From assembly GCA_014382375.1 (NCBI GenBank), contig JACNJU010000089.1, positions 1-45,131 on the forward strand: 45,131 nt of DNA, written 5' to 3'. Source of the stretch: Rhodospirillaceae bacterium. GTDB lineage: Bacteria > Pseudomonadota > Alphaproteobacteria > Rhodospirillales > JABHCV01. The position numbers were made by a program, and so were the translations under genes. Below the pieces are notes generated by a model, which had not been told where the DNA came from, ran no database searches, and worked only from the letters and a program-made list of their open reading frames with translations. This document shows, one piece after another, positions 33,531 to 42,372 of this stretch; position 1 is the stretch's first letter, and every line of letters starts with the position of its first letter.

Positions 33531-33779
33531 GAAGGATATTAAAAGGGGAGAGTGTGGCGACTTTATGACCCAATTAGCCATAAATAAGGCGAAACTGTGA
33601 TTTAGTGTAACGAGAGGGTAACAGCCAGATGTCGAGACCGGTTGGAGCACTTTTAAACCTGGGCCAAAAGTTACCCCTTCTATATGCTAATCGGGATTAC
33701 GCAAAAATTTGCTGTCCCGTAAGCAGGGGCACACGTTTCGACGATGCGGCGCGAAACCTCCAAACCCTTACGGCGGGGA

Positions 33780-35015
33780 TTAATCGTAGGAGCGCTTATC
33801 CTCGATGACGAGGCCATCGTTGGGCAGGGAACCGGTGTCGGTGAAACTAACGCTGCCCCTCAGTTTACAGATGTTTTGCAGAGTTTCGGCAATGGCTGCC
33901 TCAAGGGCTTCACCGTGCTCGACGACTTCACAGACCAGGGTCATGGCGTCTTTATCATCCAGCGTTTCGACAACAAGGCGGGCGCGTTTGATTTCCTTAT
34001 GGCGCGCCACCACTTGAGCAACCTGTTCGGGGTGGACGAACATACCCTTGATCTTGGTCGTCTGATCGGCCCGGCCCATCCAGCCTCTAAGGCGCATGTT
34101 GGTGCGCCCGCAAGGGCTTGCGCCTGCCATCACCGCCGACAAATCACCGGTTGCGAAACGGACCAGCGGATATTCCTTCGAGAACAGGGTGACAACGACC
34201 TCGCCGACTTCGCCCTCGGGCAGCGGGTCACCGGTACCGGGGCGGACGATTTCAACAATCACCCCTTCATCGACAATCATTCCTTCGGCGGCGTCAGATT
34301 CGTAAGCGATCAGGCCAAGATCGGCCGTCGCGTAGCACTGATAGGCAAGCAAACCGTGCTCGGCCCATTGGTCGCGCAAGGGCGGCGGGAAATATTCACC
34401 GCTGACCATGGCCCGCTTGAAGCTCGAGGCGTCCTTGCCAGCCTGCTCGGCTTTTTCCAATAGAATTTTAAGGAACGACGGGGTCCCGGTGTAGGCTGCG
34501 GGTTTCAGGTCGGCAATGACATCAAGCTGCTGCTCGGTGTTGCCGATACCGGCAGGGATGACGGCGCACCCCAGGGCACGGGCCCCTGAATCCATCATGA
34601 AGCCACCCGGCGTCAGGTGATAGGCGAAAGTGTTGTGAACCAGATCTCCTTTGCGAAAACCGGCGGCGTACAGAGCGCGCGCAATGCGGAAGAAATCATC
34701 CGTCTGGCCTTCGGGTTCATAAATCGGTCCCGGCGACTGGAAAATCCGCGCCAGACCACCGCTGGCCATGGCCGCAAGGCCGCCAAACGGGCGGTCTTTT
34801 TTCTGCCCTTCAATCAAGTCCGACTTGCGGGTAACGGGCAAACTGGCAAGGGCTTCAGGCGTGTTAATCGCGGTCGCGTCAACGTCACTAAAAAGAGCCG
34901 AGAAATAGGGCGCATTTTTCCTGGCGAAGTCGACCTGGTCGGCCAGCGCCGTCATCTGCGCGCTCTCGCGTTGATCTCCCGAGCGGGTCTCAAGATCGTC
35001 GTAATAAGCGCTCAT
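33780..35015 (-). CDS. phenylacetate-CoA ligase-like acyl-CoA synthetase
   Basis: 411 aa AMP-forming CoA ligase of the PaaK type, about the usual length. Recognisable parts are YTGTPSFLKILLEKA, the adenine-binding region AYQCYATADLGLIAYES, and RFATGDLS plus GRADQTTKIKGMFVHPEQV near the C-terminus. The true substrate may be an aryl or short carboxylic acid. It is last in the operon with the ABC transporter, starting immediately after livF stops, so it probably activates the imported compound. Confidence 0.88.
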   Translation of the reverse strand: MSAYYDDLETRSGDQRESAQMTALADQVDFARKNAPYFSALFSDVDATAINTPEALASLPVTRKSDLIEGQKKDRPFGGLAAMASGGLARIFQSPGPIYEPEGQTDDFFRIARALYAAGFRKGDLVHNTFAYHLTPGGFMMDSGARALGCAVIPAGIGNTEQQLDVIADLKPAAYTGTPSFLKILLEKAEQAGKDASSFKRAMVSGEYFPPPLRDQWAEHGLLAYQCYATADLGLIAYESDAAEGMIVDEGVIVEIVRPGTGDPLPEGEVGEVVVTLFSKEYPLVRFATGDLSAVMAGASPCGRTNMRLRGWMGRADQTTKIKGMFVHPEQVAQVVARHKEIKRARLVVETLDDKDAMTLVCEVVEHGEALEAAIAETLQNICKLRGSVSFTDTGSLPNDGLVIEDKRSYD

Positions 35016-35831
35016 TTAAGCCAGCCAGCGTTTGCGCCTGCGGTAATGTTTGACATCACGAAAGCTCTTGCGGGCACCCGAGCTAAGGCCCAGGTAAAAT
35101 TCCTTAACGTCTTCGTTTTCGGCAAGCGACTTGGCGTCACCTTCCATAACGACGCGGCCGTTTTCCAGAATATAGCCGAAGTCCGCATGTTTAAGCGCGA
35201 CCATGGTATTTTGTTCGGCGAGCAGGAAGCTGACACCTTCATTTTTGTTCAGGGCGTCGACAATTTCAAAAATTTCCTCGACCAGTTGCGGGGCCAGTCC
35301 CATGGACGGCTCGTCGAGCAAAATCATTGTTGGATTGGCCATCAAAGCCCGGCCAACCGCCGTCATCTGCTGCTCGCCCCCTGATGTGTATCCGGCCTGT
35401 GAGGTACGGCGTTCTTTAAGACCCGGGAAATAGTGGTAAACCTTTTCAAGCGACTGGTTGATTGCGCTGGCCCCGTCGGTGCGGGTATAGGCACCGGTCA
35501 ACAGGTTTTCCTCGACCGTCAGATGCTCGAAACAATGGCGTCCTTCCATCACCTGGACAACGCCTTTTTTAACCAGATCGGACGGCGTCAGTTTATCGAT
35601 ACGTTCGCCCCGGTATTCGATATTGCCCTTGGTGACATCACCACGTTCGGCCCCAAGCAGGTTGGAAATCGCCTTCAGGGTTGTCGATTTTCCGGCCCCG
35701 TTGGCGCCCAGAAGGGCAACAACACCTCCTTCGGAAACCTCAAGGGAGACACCCTTCAACACCAGGATCACATGATCGTAAATGACCTCGATGTTGTTAA
35801 CAGTCAGAAGCGGGCTTCCGTTTTCAGTCAT
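35016..35831 (-). CDS. branched-chain-type ABC transporter ATP-binding protein (LivF)
   Basis: 271 aa from the ATG at 35831 (MTENGSPLLTVNNIEVIYDH); a longer frame would run through the upstream hairpin. Walker A GANGAGKSTTLKAI, a signature region in which SGGEQQMTAVGRAL replaces the usual LSGGEQQ, Walker B MILLDEPSMGL. LivF is usually 230-240 aa; the extra C-terminal residues end in a basic RRRKRW. Second ATPase of the transporter with the LivG-like protein at 39379. Confidence 0.93.
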   Translation of the reverse strand: MTENGSPLLTVNNIEVIYDHVILVLKGVSLEVSEGGVVALLGANGAGKSTTLKAISNLLGAERGDVTKGNIEYRGERIDKLTPSDLVKKGVVQVMEGRHCFEHLTVEENLLTGAYTRTDGASAINQSLEKVYHYFPGLKERRTSQAGYTSGGEQQMTAVGRALMANPTMILLDEPSMGLAPQLVEEIFEIVDALNKNEGVSFLLAEQNTMVALKHADFGYILENGRVVMEGDAKSLAENEDVKEFYLGLSSGARKSFRDVKHYRRRKRWLA

Positions 35832-35872
35832 CGTAAACCAACCGTTGGTAAATTTGTATGGATAGACAGAAC

Positions 35873-35914
35873 GGATTGGCCGAACCCTATATCTCAAGCG
35901 GGTTCGACCAATCC
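35873..35914 (-). other. mRNA hairpin between the binding-protein gene and livF
   Basis: GGATTGG-C-CGAACCC (35873-35887) and GGGTTCG-A-CCAATCC (35900-35914) form a 15-position stem with one mismatch and a 12-nt loop. It starts 11 bp after the binding-protein stop and has no U-run on the minus strand. Such hairpins often protect the 3' end of an abundant upstream mRNA, so the binding protein is made in excess over the ATPase. Confidence 0.6.
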
Positions 35915-35924
35915 TGATCCTGGT

Positions 35925-37244
35925 CTAGTTGCAGGTACGAGGCGTAATGCCTTTTTCTGCAGCGTATTTGGCCGCTGATGCTTCGATCATCGGGCGGACA
36001 ATATCATTCATGGGCTCGATCCAGTCGGATACGAATTCCCACTGCTGACCTTTCCATTCCTGGATACGAAGCGGCGTGCCGCCTTCGTGGTTCAGGCAGG
36101 TAATCTTAACCGGTTTCATGAAGCGGCTAAGGCCAAGCTTGGACAGTTTGGCATTGGTCAGGTCGAGGTTTTCAAAGCCCCAGCGGATTTGCTCACCCGT
36201 CATCGCCTTGTTGCCATACTTGCTCATGGCGGTACGGATCGCTTCGGATACGAAGACCGAGTTGATCAGGCCACGGTTATAAAGAACTTCACCGACCAGA
36301 TCTTCCGTCGTCGTTCCATTGCCCTTGCCATAGACATGTTGGAAGATGTCCTGGTGAACAATGAAGTTTGAACCCGGCGAATGGAAGGCAGCCGATTTAT
36401 AACCGATCGCAGCTTTACCGGCCGGACGGGTATCAGGCTCTGCACCGGACCACCAGGCACCGATGAACTTGTTCATCGGGAAACCAACAGCAGCGGCTTC
36501 CTTGATGGCGGTCTGGTTCATGACGCCCCAGCCCCACATGAAGACCCAGTCGGGACGCAGCTTGCGACCGATGCTCAGCCATGTTGCTTTCTGTTCCAGA
36601 CCCGGATGGGTAACAGGGAACTTGTGGAACGTGAAACCATACTTTTCAGCCAGTGTTTCCAGCGTCGGGATAGGCTCCTTGCCATAGGCCGAGTCGTGAT
36701 AGACGAGGGCGATCTTCTTGCCCTTCAAGTTGGCCATGCCGCCTTCTTCGCTGCCAACGTAGCGGACCAGCGCCGAAGCCTGACTCCAATAGGTCGAAGG
36801 GGCGGTGAAGACATACGGAAAAACACGACCGTCAGAAGCATCGGTACGACCGTAGCCCATGGAGAAGACCGGAATTTTATCTTTCGCGGCACGCTCGATG
36901 ATGGCGTAGGTGATGCCGGTTGAAAGCGGGCTAAAAGCAGCCGCGCCGGTTTCGCCCTTGCCTTTAAGACGCTCGTAGCATTCGACGCCGCGGTCGGTGT
37001 TGTAACCGGTGTCGCATTCTTCGACGACCAGCTTGACGCCGTTGATGCCGCCGTCACGGGCGTTGAGCATTTTGTAGTAATCCATGGCACCATCAGCGAA
37101 CGGGGTGCCATTAGGAGCGTACGGGCCGGTCCGGTAAACCAAGCTCGGAATAAATTGTTCGGCTGCCTTGGCTTCACTAACGGCAAAGCCGCTAACGCCA
37201 ACAGCCAGGCCAACAGCGGCCAGGATCAGTTTAGTAAATCTCAT
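35925..37244 (-). CDS. ABC transporter substrate-binding protein (LivK-like)
   Basis: 439 aa periplasmic binding protein. Signal peptide about 1-27 (VSEAKA-AEQ). Type I periplasmic-binding fold with YRTGPYAPNGTPFADGAMDYYKML, then a Cys pair region (EECDTGYNTDRGVECYE) common in this subgroup. A strong ribosome site (GGGAGG) indicates high expression. Unlike true leucine-binding proteins (about 370 aa), this longer subgroup is often found next to acyl-CoA ligases and may bind aromatic or other organic acids. The ligand is unknown. Confidence 0.92.
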   Translation of the reverse strand: MRFTKLILAAVGLAVGVSGFAVSEAKAAEQFIPSLVYRTGPYAPNGTPFADGAMDYYKMLNARDGGINGVKLVVEECDTGYNTDRGVECYERLKGKGETGAAAFSPLSTGITYAIIERAAKDKIPVFSMGYGRTDASDGRVFPYVFTAPSTYWSQASALVRYVGSEEGGMANLKGKKIALVYHDSAYGKEPIPTLETLAEKYGFTFHKFPVTHPGLEQKATWLSIGRKLRPDWVFMWGWGVMNQTAIKEAAAVGFPMNKFIGAWWSGAEPDTRPAGKAAIGYKSAAFHSPGSNFIVHQDIFQHVYGKGNGTTTEDLVGEVLYNRGLINSVFVSEAIRTAMSKYGNKAMTGEQIRWGFENLDLTNAKLSKLGLSRFMKPVKITCLNHEGGTPLRIQEWKGQQWEFVSDWIEPMNDIVRPMIEASAAKYAAEKGITPRTCN

Positions 37245-37337
37245 TGGAATCCTCCCTTTTGGATATTCTTGGTGCTTACGTTAATGATTAAATCGATTGA
37301 TCTCAAGTAAACCCTAAATTGATGTCAAAATTGTGCC

Positions 37338-38417
37338 CTAATAGGGGAACGGCCACAAACGCAATTTTTCCTTTCCGATTTGCCACAAACGGGCAAGTCC
37401 GTGCGGTTCGACGATCAGGAAAAAGATAATCAGCGCCCCGAAAATCATAAACTCCATGTGGCTGATCAAATCGACGGAGATATTCAGGCCAAACATGGTC
37501 GGCGCATTGGACAGGAAAATCGGCAGCAAAACAATAAAGGCAGCGCCCATGAAGGAGCCCAGTATGGAGCCCAGTCCACCGATGATAATCATGAACAATA
37601 TCTGGAAAGAACGTGTAATATCAAAGGCTAACGCCTCAACACTCGAGGTATAGATGAACGCCCACAGGGCACCGGAAATACCGCAATAAAAAGAACTGAC
37701 GGCAAAGGCGCCAAGTTTCGTCTGCAGCGGTTTGATGCCAATGATCTCTGCCGCGATGTCCATGTCGCGGATCGCCATCCAGCTACGACCAACGTGAGAG
37801 CGGACGATATTTTTCGCCGCCAACGCCAAAACGCAGACAATTACCAGGGTAAAAAGATATTTGTTGGCCGGGCTAGCCGAGGAGCCGGTGACAAAAAAGT
37901 CCCCAAATACGGCCCGCGGCGGGGCGCTGATCACACCAGATGAAGAATAATTGGTGAACCAGGGGAACTTGTTGAACATCCAGATCAGGAAAAATTGCGA
38001 TGCCAACGTCGCCACCGCAAGATAAAACCCCTTGATCCGCAGGCTGGGAAGGCCGAATAAAACGCCAACGGCGGCCGTGATAACGCCAGAAAGAAGAAAC
38101 ACGATGACGATGTTCATTTCCGGAAAAGCGACCGCCAGCTTGTAAGCCGCAAATGCACCGGTGGCCATAAATCCACCCGTGCCAAGGCTCAATTGCCCAG
38201 CGTACCCGGTCAACAGGTTGAGGCCAAGGGCAGCCAGCGAGAATACCAGGAACGGCAGCATGATTGTCGACAGCCAGTATTCACTGGCCAGCATCGGCAC
38301 CCCGACAAAGGCGACGACCAACATCAGGACCATCATGACACGGTCCTGCAGGATCGGGAAAATCGCCTGATCCTTGGCGTAGCTGGTCTTGAATTGTCCG
38401 GCCTCGCGATACAACAT
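37338..38417 (-). CDS. branched-chain-type ABC permease (LivM)
   Basis: 359 aa, about ten transmembrane helices. Typical LivM segments are LGLNLLTGYAGQLSLGTGGFMATGAFAAY and RSHVGRSWMAIRDMDIAAEIIGI. Ends in a basic cytoplasmic stretch. It starts 4 bp after the LivH-like gene; 93 bp separate it from the downstream binding-protein gene. Confidence 0.94.
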   Translation of the reverse strand: MLYREAGQFKTSYAKDQAIFPILQDRVMMVLMLVVAFVGVPMLASEYWLSTIMLPFLVFSLAALGLNLLTGYAGQLSLGTGGFMATGAFAAYKLAVAFPEMNIVIVFLLSGVITAAVGVLFGLPSLRIKGFYLAVATLASQFFLIWMFNKFPWFTNYSSSGVISAPPRAVFGDFFVTGSSASPANKYLFTLVIVCVLALAAKNIVRSHVGRSWMAIRDMDIAAEIIGIKPLQTKLGAFAVSSFYCGISGALWAFIYTSSVEALAFDITRSFQILFMIIIGGLGSILGSFMGAAFIVLLPIFLSNAPTMFGLNISVDLISHMEFMIFGALIIFFLIVEPHGLARLWQIGKEKLRLWPFPY

Positions 38418-38421
38418 TTAC

Positions 38422-39357
38422 CTAAACCCTCTCGATAATTTTTTCGCCGAACAGTCCTTGCGGACGGAACAGCAGGAAGGCCAGCGCCAGCATATAGGCG
38501 AACCAGTCCTCGATTGCGCCACCGAAGGCAGCGCCCCAGAATACTTCGGCTACTTTTTCACCCATGCCGATAATCAAACCGCCGATAATGGCGCCGGGAA
38601 TCGATGTAAAACCACCCAGAATCAACACCGGCAGGGCTTTCAGGGCAACCAGCGTCAAGGTGAACTGAACCCCCAGCTTGGTTCCCCACATGATACCCGC
38701 AACCAGGCCAACAAGACCGGCAACCGCCCAGACAATGGCCCAGATGGTTTTTAAGGGAATACCAACAGAAAGCGCCGCCTGATGATCGTCGGCAACAGCG
38801 CGCAAGGCCCGCCCGATGCGTGTTTTCTGGAAAAAGATGGCAAGTACAGCGACCAAGGTACCGGCCGAAGCGGCGGCGACCAGGTCAAACTGATTAACCA
38901 GAATGCCCAAAAATTCAATGGGCGCGTTGGGAATGCCCAGATCAAGCACTTTGACGTCACTGCCCCACAGGGTCTGGCCGAAGCCATCGAGGAAATAACT
39001 AAGCCCGATGGTCGCCATAAACAAAATAATCGGCTCCTGATTAACCAGTTTCCTAAGCACCACCTTCTCGATGGCCATCGCCAGCGCAATCATCACAATG
39101 ATGGTGCTGATCAAAGCCAGCCATATGGGGAAGCCATGTTCGATCAGGCCGACAAGGGTCAGCGCCGCAAACAGCACCATCGCTCCCTGGGCAAAATTGA
39201 AAACGCCGGAAGCCTTGAAAATCAGCACGAAACCGAGCGCCACCAGCGAATACATGACACCCGCAAGTAAGCCGCCAAGCACCACTTCGATGAAGAACAG
39301 GGGATATTCATATATCTCGATAAACGGCGAGACAAAAATGGCTGTCAGGAATTCCAT
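38422..39357 (-). CDS. branched-chain-type ABC permease (LivH)
   Basis: 311 aa, about eight transmembrane helices. Contains the LivH signatures GLLAGVMYSLVALGFVLIFKASGVFNFAQGAM and RIGRALRAVADDHQAALSVGI. Forms the membrane channel with the LivM-like protein. The LivG-like gene is 21 bp upstream. Confidence 0.94.
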   Translation of the reverse strand: MEFLTAIFVSPFIEIYEYPLFFIEVVLGGLLAGVMYSLVALGFVLIFKASGVFNFAQGAMVLFAALTLVGLIEHGFPIWLALISTIIVMIALAMAIEKVVLRKLVNQEPIILFMATIGLSYFLDGFGQTLWGSDVKVLDLGIPNAPIEFLGILVNQFDLVAAASAGTLVAVLAIFFQKTRIGRALRAVADDHQAALSVGIPLKTIWAIVWAVAGLVGLVAGIMWGTKLGVQFTLTLVALKALPVLILGGFTSIPGAIIGGLIIGMGEKVAEVFWGAAFGGAIEDWFAYMLALAFLLFRPQGLFGEKIIERV

Positions 39358-39378
39358 TACAAGGACACCTCGCTGGTC

Positions 39379-40176
39379 TTAATCATGGGCGACCCCCAGA
39401 TAGGCATCTATAACCAGCTGATTGGTACGCACTTCGTCCGGCGAGCCGTCAGCCAGCTTGCGGCCGTAGTCAAGCACAACCACATGGTCGGAAATATCCA
39501 TGACCACGCCCATGTCGTGTTCGATAAGGACAATGGTGGTGCCAAATTCATCATTAACGTCGAGGACATAACGGCTCATATCCTCTTTTTCTTCCAGGTT
39601 CATGCCGGCCATCGGCTCGTCGAGCAAAAGCAGTTCCGGTTCGGCAGCCAGCGCCCGCCCCAGTTCGACCCGCTTTTGCAAGCCGTATGGCAAGCGCCCG
39701 ACCGGGGTTTTGCGGATATGTTCAATTTCCAGAAAATCAATAATGTTCTCGACGAATTCGCGATGCTCAAGCTCTTCCTTGCGGGCCGGTCCCATGTGCA
39801 GGGCTTGCCAGAACAGGTTTTTGTGCATTTTCGTGTTACGCCCGGTCATGATGTTGTCGAGCGTCGACATGCCCTTGAAAAGGGCAATGTTCTGAAATGT
39901 CCGGGCGACGCCCTGACGGGCCGCGTGGTGCGGCTTCATCTGGCGACGGGTTTCACCTTTATAGGTAATGGTGCCCTGCTGGGGATGATAAAACCCGTTG
40001 ATGACATTCAGCATCGAGCTTTTGCCGGCCCCGTTAGGGCCGATGATGGCAAGGACCTGGCCATCGCGGACTTCAAAACTGATGTTGGCGAGGGCCTGAA
40101 CACCGCCAAATGAAAGCGAAACGTCGTCAACACGAAGGACCACGTCGCCGAAGGTGCGCTCACCGTGGGCGCTCAT
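39379..40176 (-). CDS. branched-chain-type ABC transporter ATP-binding protein (LivG)
   Basis: 265 aa. Walker A GPNGAGKSSMLNVI, Walker B ELLLLDEPMAGM, H-loop LIEHDMGVV. The signature region is PYGLQKRVELGRAL, with the serine of the usual SYGxQR replaced by P-Y-G-L, as seen in this subgroup. Its start overlaps the CoA ligase stop by one base. Confidence 0.94.
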   Translation of the reverse strand: MSAHGERTFGDVVLRVDDVSLSFGGVQALANISFEVRDGQVLAIIGPNGAGKSSMLNVINGFYHPQQGTITYKGETRRQMKPHHAARQGVARTFQNIALFKGMSTLDNIMTGRNTKMHKNLFWQALHMGPARKEELEHREFVENIIDFLEIEHIRKTPVGRLPYGLQKRVELGRALAAEPELLLLDEPMAGMNLEEKEDMSRYVLDVNDEFGTTIVLIEHDMGVVMDISDHVVVLDYGRKLADGSPDEVRTNQLVIDAYLGVAHD

Positions 40177-42119
40177 TATGCGGTCTCCTTCATGGCCGGA
40201 TCGTACCGCACAGCTTCGCGGATCTCCAGATCGGCCTTGATGAGACCTTTGCGTCCATCCTCAAACGTCACCTCGGCCTCGACCGGAATGTGAGTCTTGT
40301 CCGAATACAGCGCGTCAATCAACTCTTCGTAACGCTCGGCAATGAAGTTACGGCGCACCTTGCGGGTCCTGGTCAGTTCGCCATCATCTGCGTCCAGTTC
40401 CTTGTGCAGGATCAGGTAGCGCTTGATTTGCGAGCCTGACAGGTGCTCATCGGTTGCCAGATCAGCATTCACCCTCTCGACGCATTCCTGAATCAGATCA
40501 TAAACTTCGTTGCGACCGGCAAGATCCGTGTAGCCGGAATAGGCCAGATTGCGCCTTTCGGCCCAGTTTCCGACAGCTTCCAGGTCAATATTGATAAACA
40601 CCGCGACGTAGTCGTTTTCGTTGCCAAAAGCCACAACTTCCTTGACGAACGGGAAGAACTTGAGCTTGTTTTCCAGATATTTGGGGGCAAACATTGAACC
40701 ATCGTTCAACTTGCCGACATCTTTTGCCCTGTCGATAATTTTCAAATGGCCGTCTGCATCGAAGAAGCCGGCATCGCCCGTATGGACCCAACCGTCCGGG
40801 GTCTTGGTTTCAGCAGTTGCTTCATCGTTTTTATAGTATCCGACAAAGACACCCGGACTTTTAAACATTACTTCGCCGTTATCTTCAATACGGATATCCA
40901 CATCCGGGCACGGCCTGCCGACTGTATCGACACGAACCTCTCCGTTGGGCTGGGTTGTGATCAGCACCGAGGCTTCCGTCGAGCCATAAAGTTGTTTGAT
41001 GTTGATCCCCAACGAGCGATAAAAATCAAAAATTTCCGGCCCTATGGCTTCCCCTGCTGTATAAGCGATGCGGAACCGCGAAAACCCAAGCACGTTTTTC
41101 AAGGGGCCATATATCAGGATATTGCCCACCATGTAGCGCAAGCGATCAAATAGCGAAACCTCTTCTCCGTCCAGAATGCGGGTGCCAACACGCCCGGCTA
41201 ATTCCATGAAATATTTGAATGTTTTTTGCTTGAAAGGGGCCGCATCTTCCATCCGGATCGTTACTGTCGTCAGGATGTTCTCGAAAATTCGGGGCGGCGC
41301 AAAGAAATAGGTCGGGCCAATCTCACGCAGGTCGGTCAATACGGTCTCGCTGGATTCCGGGCAACTGACACAAAAACCGGCAACATAGGCCTGGCTAAGG
41401 GAAAACAGGTTATCGCCGACCCAGGCCATGGGCAAATAGGCCAGCGCCTCTTCGTCTTCGTGCAGCCCTTCCTGATTAACACCGTTGCGGGCTGTAATAA
41501 TCAGGTTGTCGTGACTGAGCATCACACCCTTGGGCTGGCCTGTTGTCCCTGAGGTGTAAAGCATGATGGCAATGTCGCTGCCCTTGCCGGCATTGATTTT
41601 TTCCTCGGCAAATCCCGGGTGGTCGGCGTCGAACTGACGGCCTTTTTCCTGAACATCCTCCAGGGAATGAATGAACGGCTGGTCATAGGCGCGCATGCCC
41701 CGCGAGTCTTTGTAAATAATAAGTTCAAGTTTGGGGCAGCGATCTTTGATTTCAAGCAGCTTGTCGACCTGCTCCTGGTCTTCGGCGAGGGCGAAGCGGG
41801 CGTCGGCATGTTCAAGCACGAACTGCATTTCTTCGGCAACCGAGTCCTGGTAGACCGGCACCGGAACCCCACCATCGAATTGCGCTGCTACCATGGCCCA
41901 ATAAAGATGCGGGCGATTGTCGCCGATAATCGCCAGACGGTCGCCGGTTTCAAACCCGTACGCCGCAAGACCACACGCCAGGGCGCGGATTTCCTTTGCA
42001 CTTTCAGCCCAGGTCCAGGCTTGCCAGATACCGAAGTCTTTTTCACGGATGGCAGGACGCGAACCACGCACACGAGCATTTTCTGCTAACAGCTTGGGGA
42101 ATGTATCGAGGTTGTTAAT
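40176..42119 (-). CDS. long-chain-type acyl-CoA synthetase, probable ATT start
   Basis: AMP-forming ligase. Motifs: ATP-binding YTSGTTGQPKGVMLSH, GEVMFKSPGVFVGYYKN, DGWVHTGDAGFFDADGHLKIIDRAKD. First gene of the transporter operon. The conventional start is GTG at 42071 (631 aa), but the frame stays open upstream and encodes NNLDTFPKLLAENARVRG, which looks like the normal N-terminus of this family. No ATG, GTG or TTG occurs in frame between that GTG and the stop at 42192-42194. An ATT at 42119 sits 8 nt after a perfect GGAGG (42132 to 42128), so I place the start there (647 aa). It probably activates the acid imported by the transporter. Confidence 0.85.
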   Translation of the reverse strand: MNNLDTFPKLLAENARVRGSRPAIREKDFGIWQAWTWAESAKEIRALACGLAAYGFETGDRLAIIGDNRPHLYWAMVAAQFDGGVPVPVYQDSVAEEMQFVLEHADARFALAEDQEQVDKLLEIKDRCPKLELIIYKDSRGMRAYDQPFIHSLEDVQEKGRQFDADHPGFAEEKINAGKGSDIAIMLYTSGTTGQPKGVMLSHDNLIITARNGVNQEGLHEDEEALAYLPMAWVGDNLFSLSQAYVAGFCVSCPESSETVLTDLREIGPTYFFAPPRIFENILTTVTIRMEDAAPFKQKTFKYFMELAGRVGTRILDGEEVSLFDRLRYMVGNILIYGPLKNVLGFSRFRIAYTAGEAIGPEIFDFYRSLGINIKQLYGSTEASVLITTQPNGEVRVDTVGRPCPDVDIRIEDNGEVMFKSPGVFVGYYKNDEATAETKTPDGWVHTGDAGFFDADGHLKIIDRAKDVGKLNDGSMFAPKYLENKLKFFPFVKEVVAFGNENDYVAVFINIDLEAVGNWAERRNLAYSGYTDLAGRNEVYDLIQECVERVNADLATDEHLSGSQIKRYLILHKELDADDGELTRTRKVRRNFIAERYEELIDALYSDKTHIPVEAEVTFEDGRKGLIKADLEIREAVRYDPAMKETA

Positions 42120-42240
42120 TTTTAGAGCCTCCGCAGGGTAGAATGTGTCCTTTTTCTTCGTTCCGGGCTTATTTTTCCCGATTCCCTCTAATCAACACAG
42201 GCGGCACTGAGCCGCAAGCAGTTTTTAAAGTCAAGTGGAA

Positions 42241-42264
42241 GTTAACGTTAACGTCACGTTGACA
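42241..42264 (+). promoter_or_regulatory. dyad with perfect -35 element upstream of acnA
   Basis: GTTAACGTTAACGTCACGTT (42241-42260) continues into GAC. It contains the palindrome GTTAACGTTAAC and an imperfect dyad GTTAACGT-C-ACGTTGAC. TTGACA (42259-42264) is a perfect -35 hexamer, but no good -10 lies 16-19 nt downstream. The motif recalls, from memory, LiuR-type (MerR family) operators of acyl-CoA and branched-chain catabolism genes. It lies between the CoA ligase operon and acnA and could serve either. Confidence 0.45.
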
Positions 42265-42372
42265 TCCTTTATTTCATCGTCCGGGATCAAGTTTCCTACT
42301 GGTAGACGTGGACTTCAATGCAAAAATATACTATCGAAAGCAACAATCCCCCGGACATTTAAGGACCGAACC

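Larger units (their letters stand above)
33344..33779. other. gene-free stretch between ccmA and the liv/CoA-ligase operon
   Basis: 436 bp with no credible ORF on either strand. The minus strand carries three successive hairpins with C-rich loops ending in a strong intrinsic terminator (33411-33530). The part nearest the CoA ligase stop (33531-33779) shows no recognised feature. Confidence 0.7.

Noticed and set aside
33393-33650. 85-residue minus-strand ORF in the gap upstream of ccmA
   Set aside because: It runs through all three hairpins and the terminator and has no ribosome site; composition is not protein-like.
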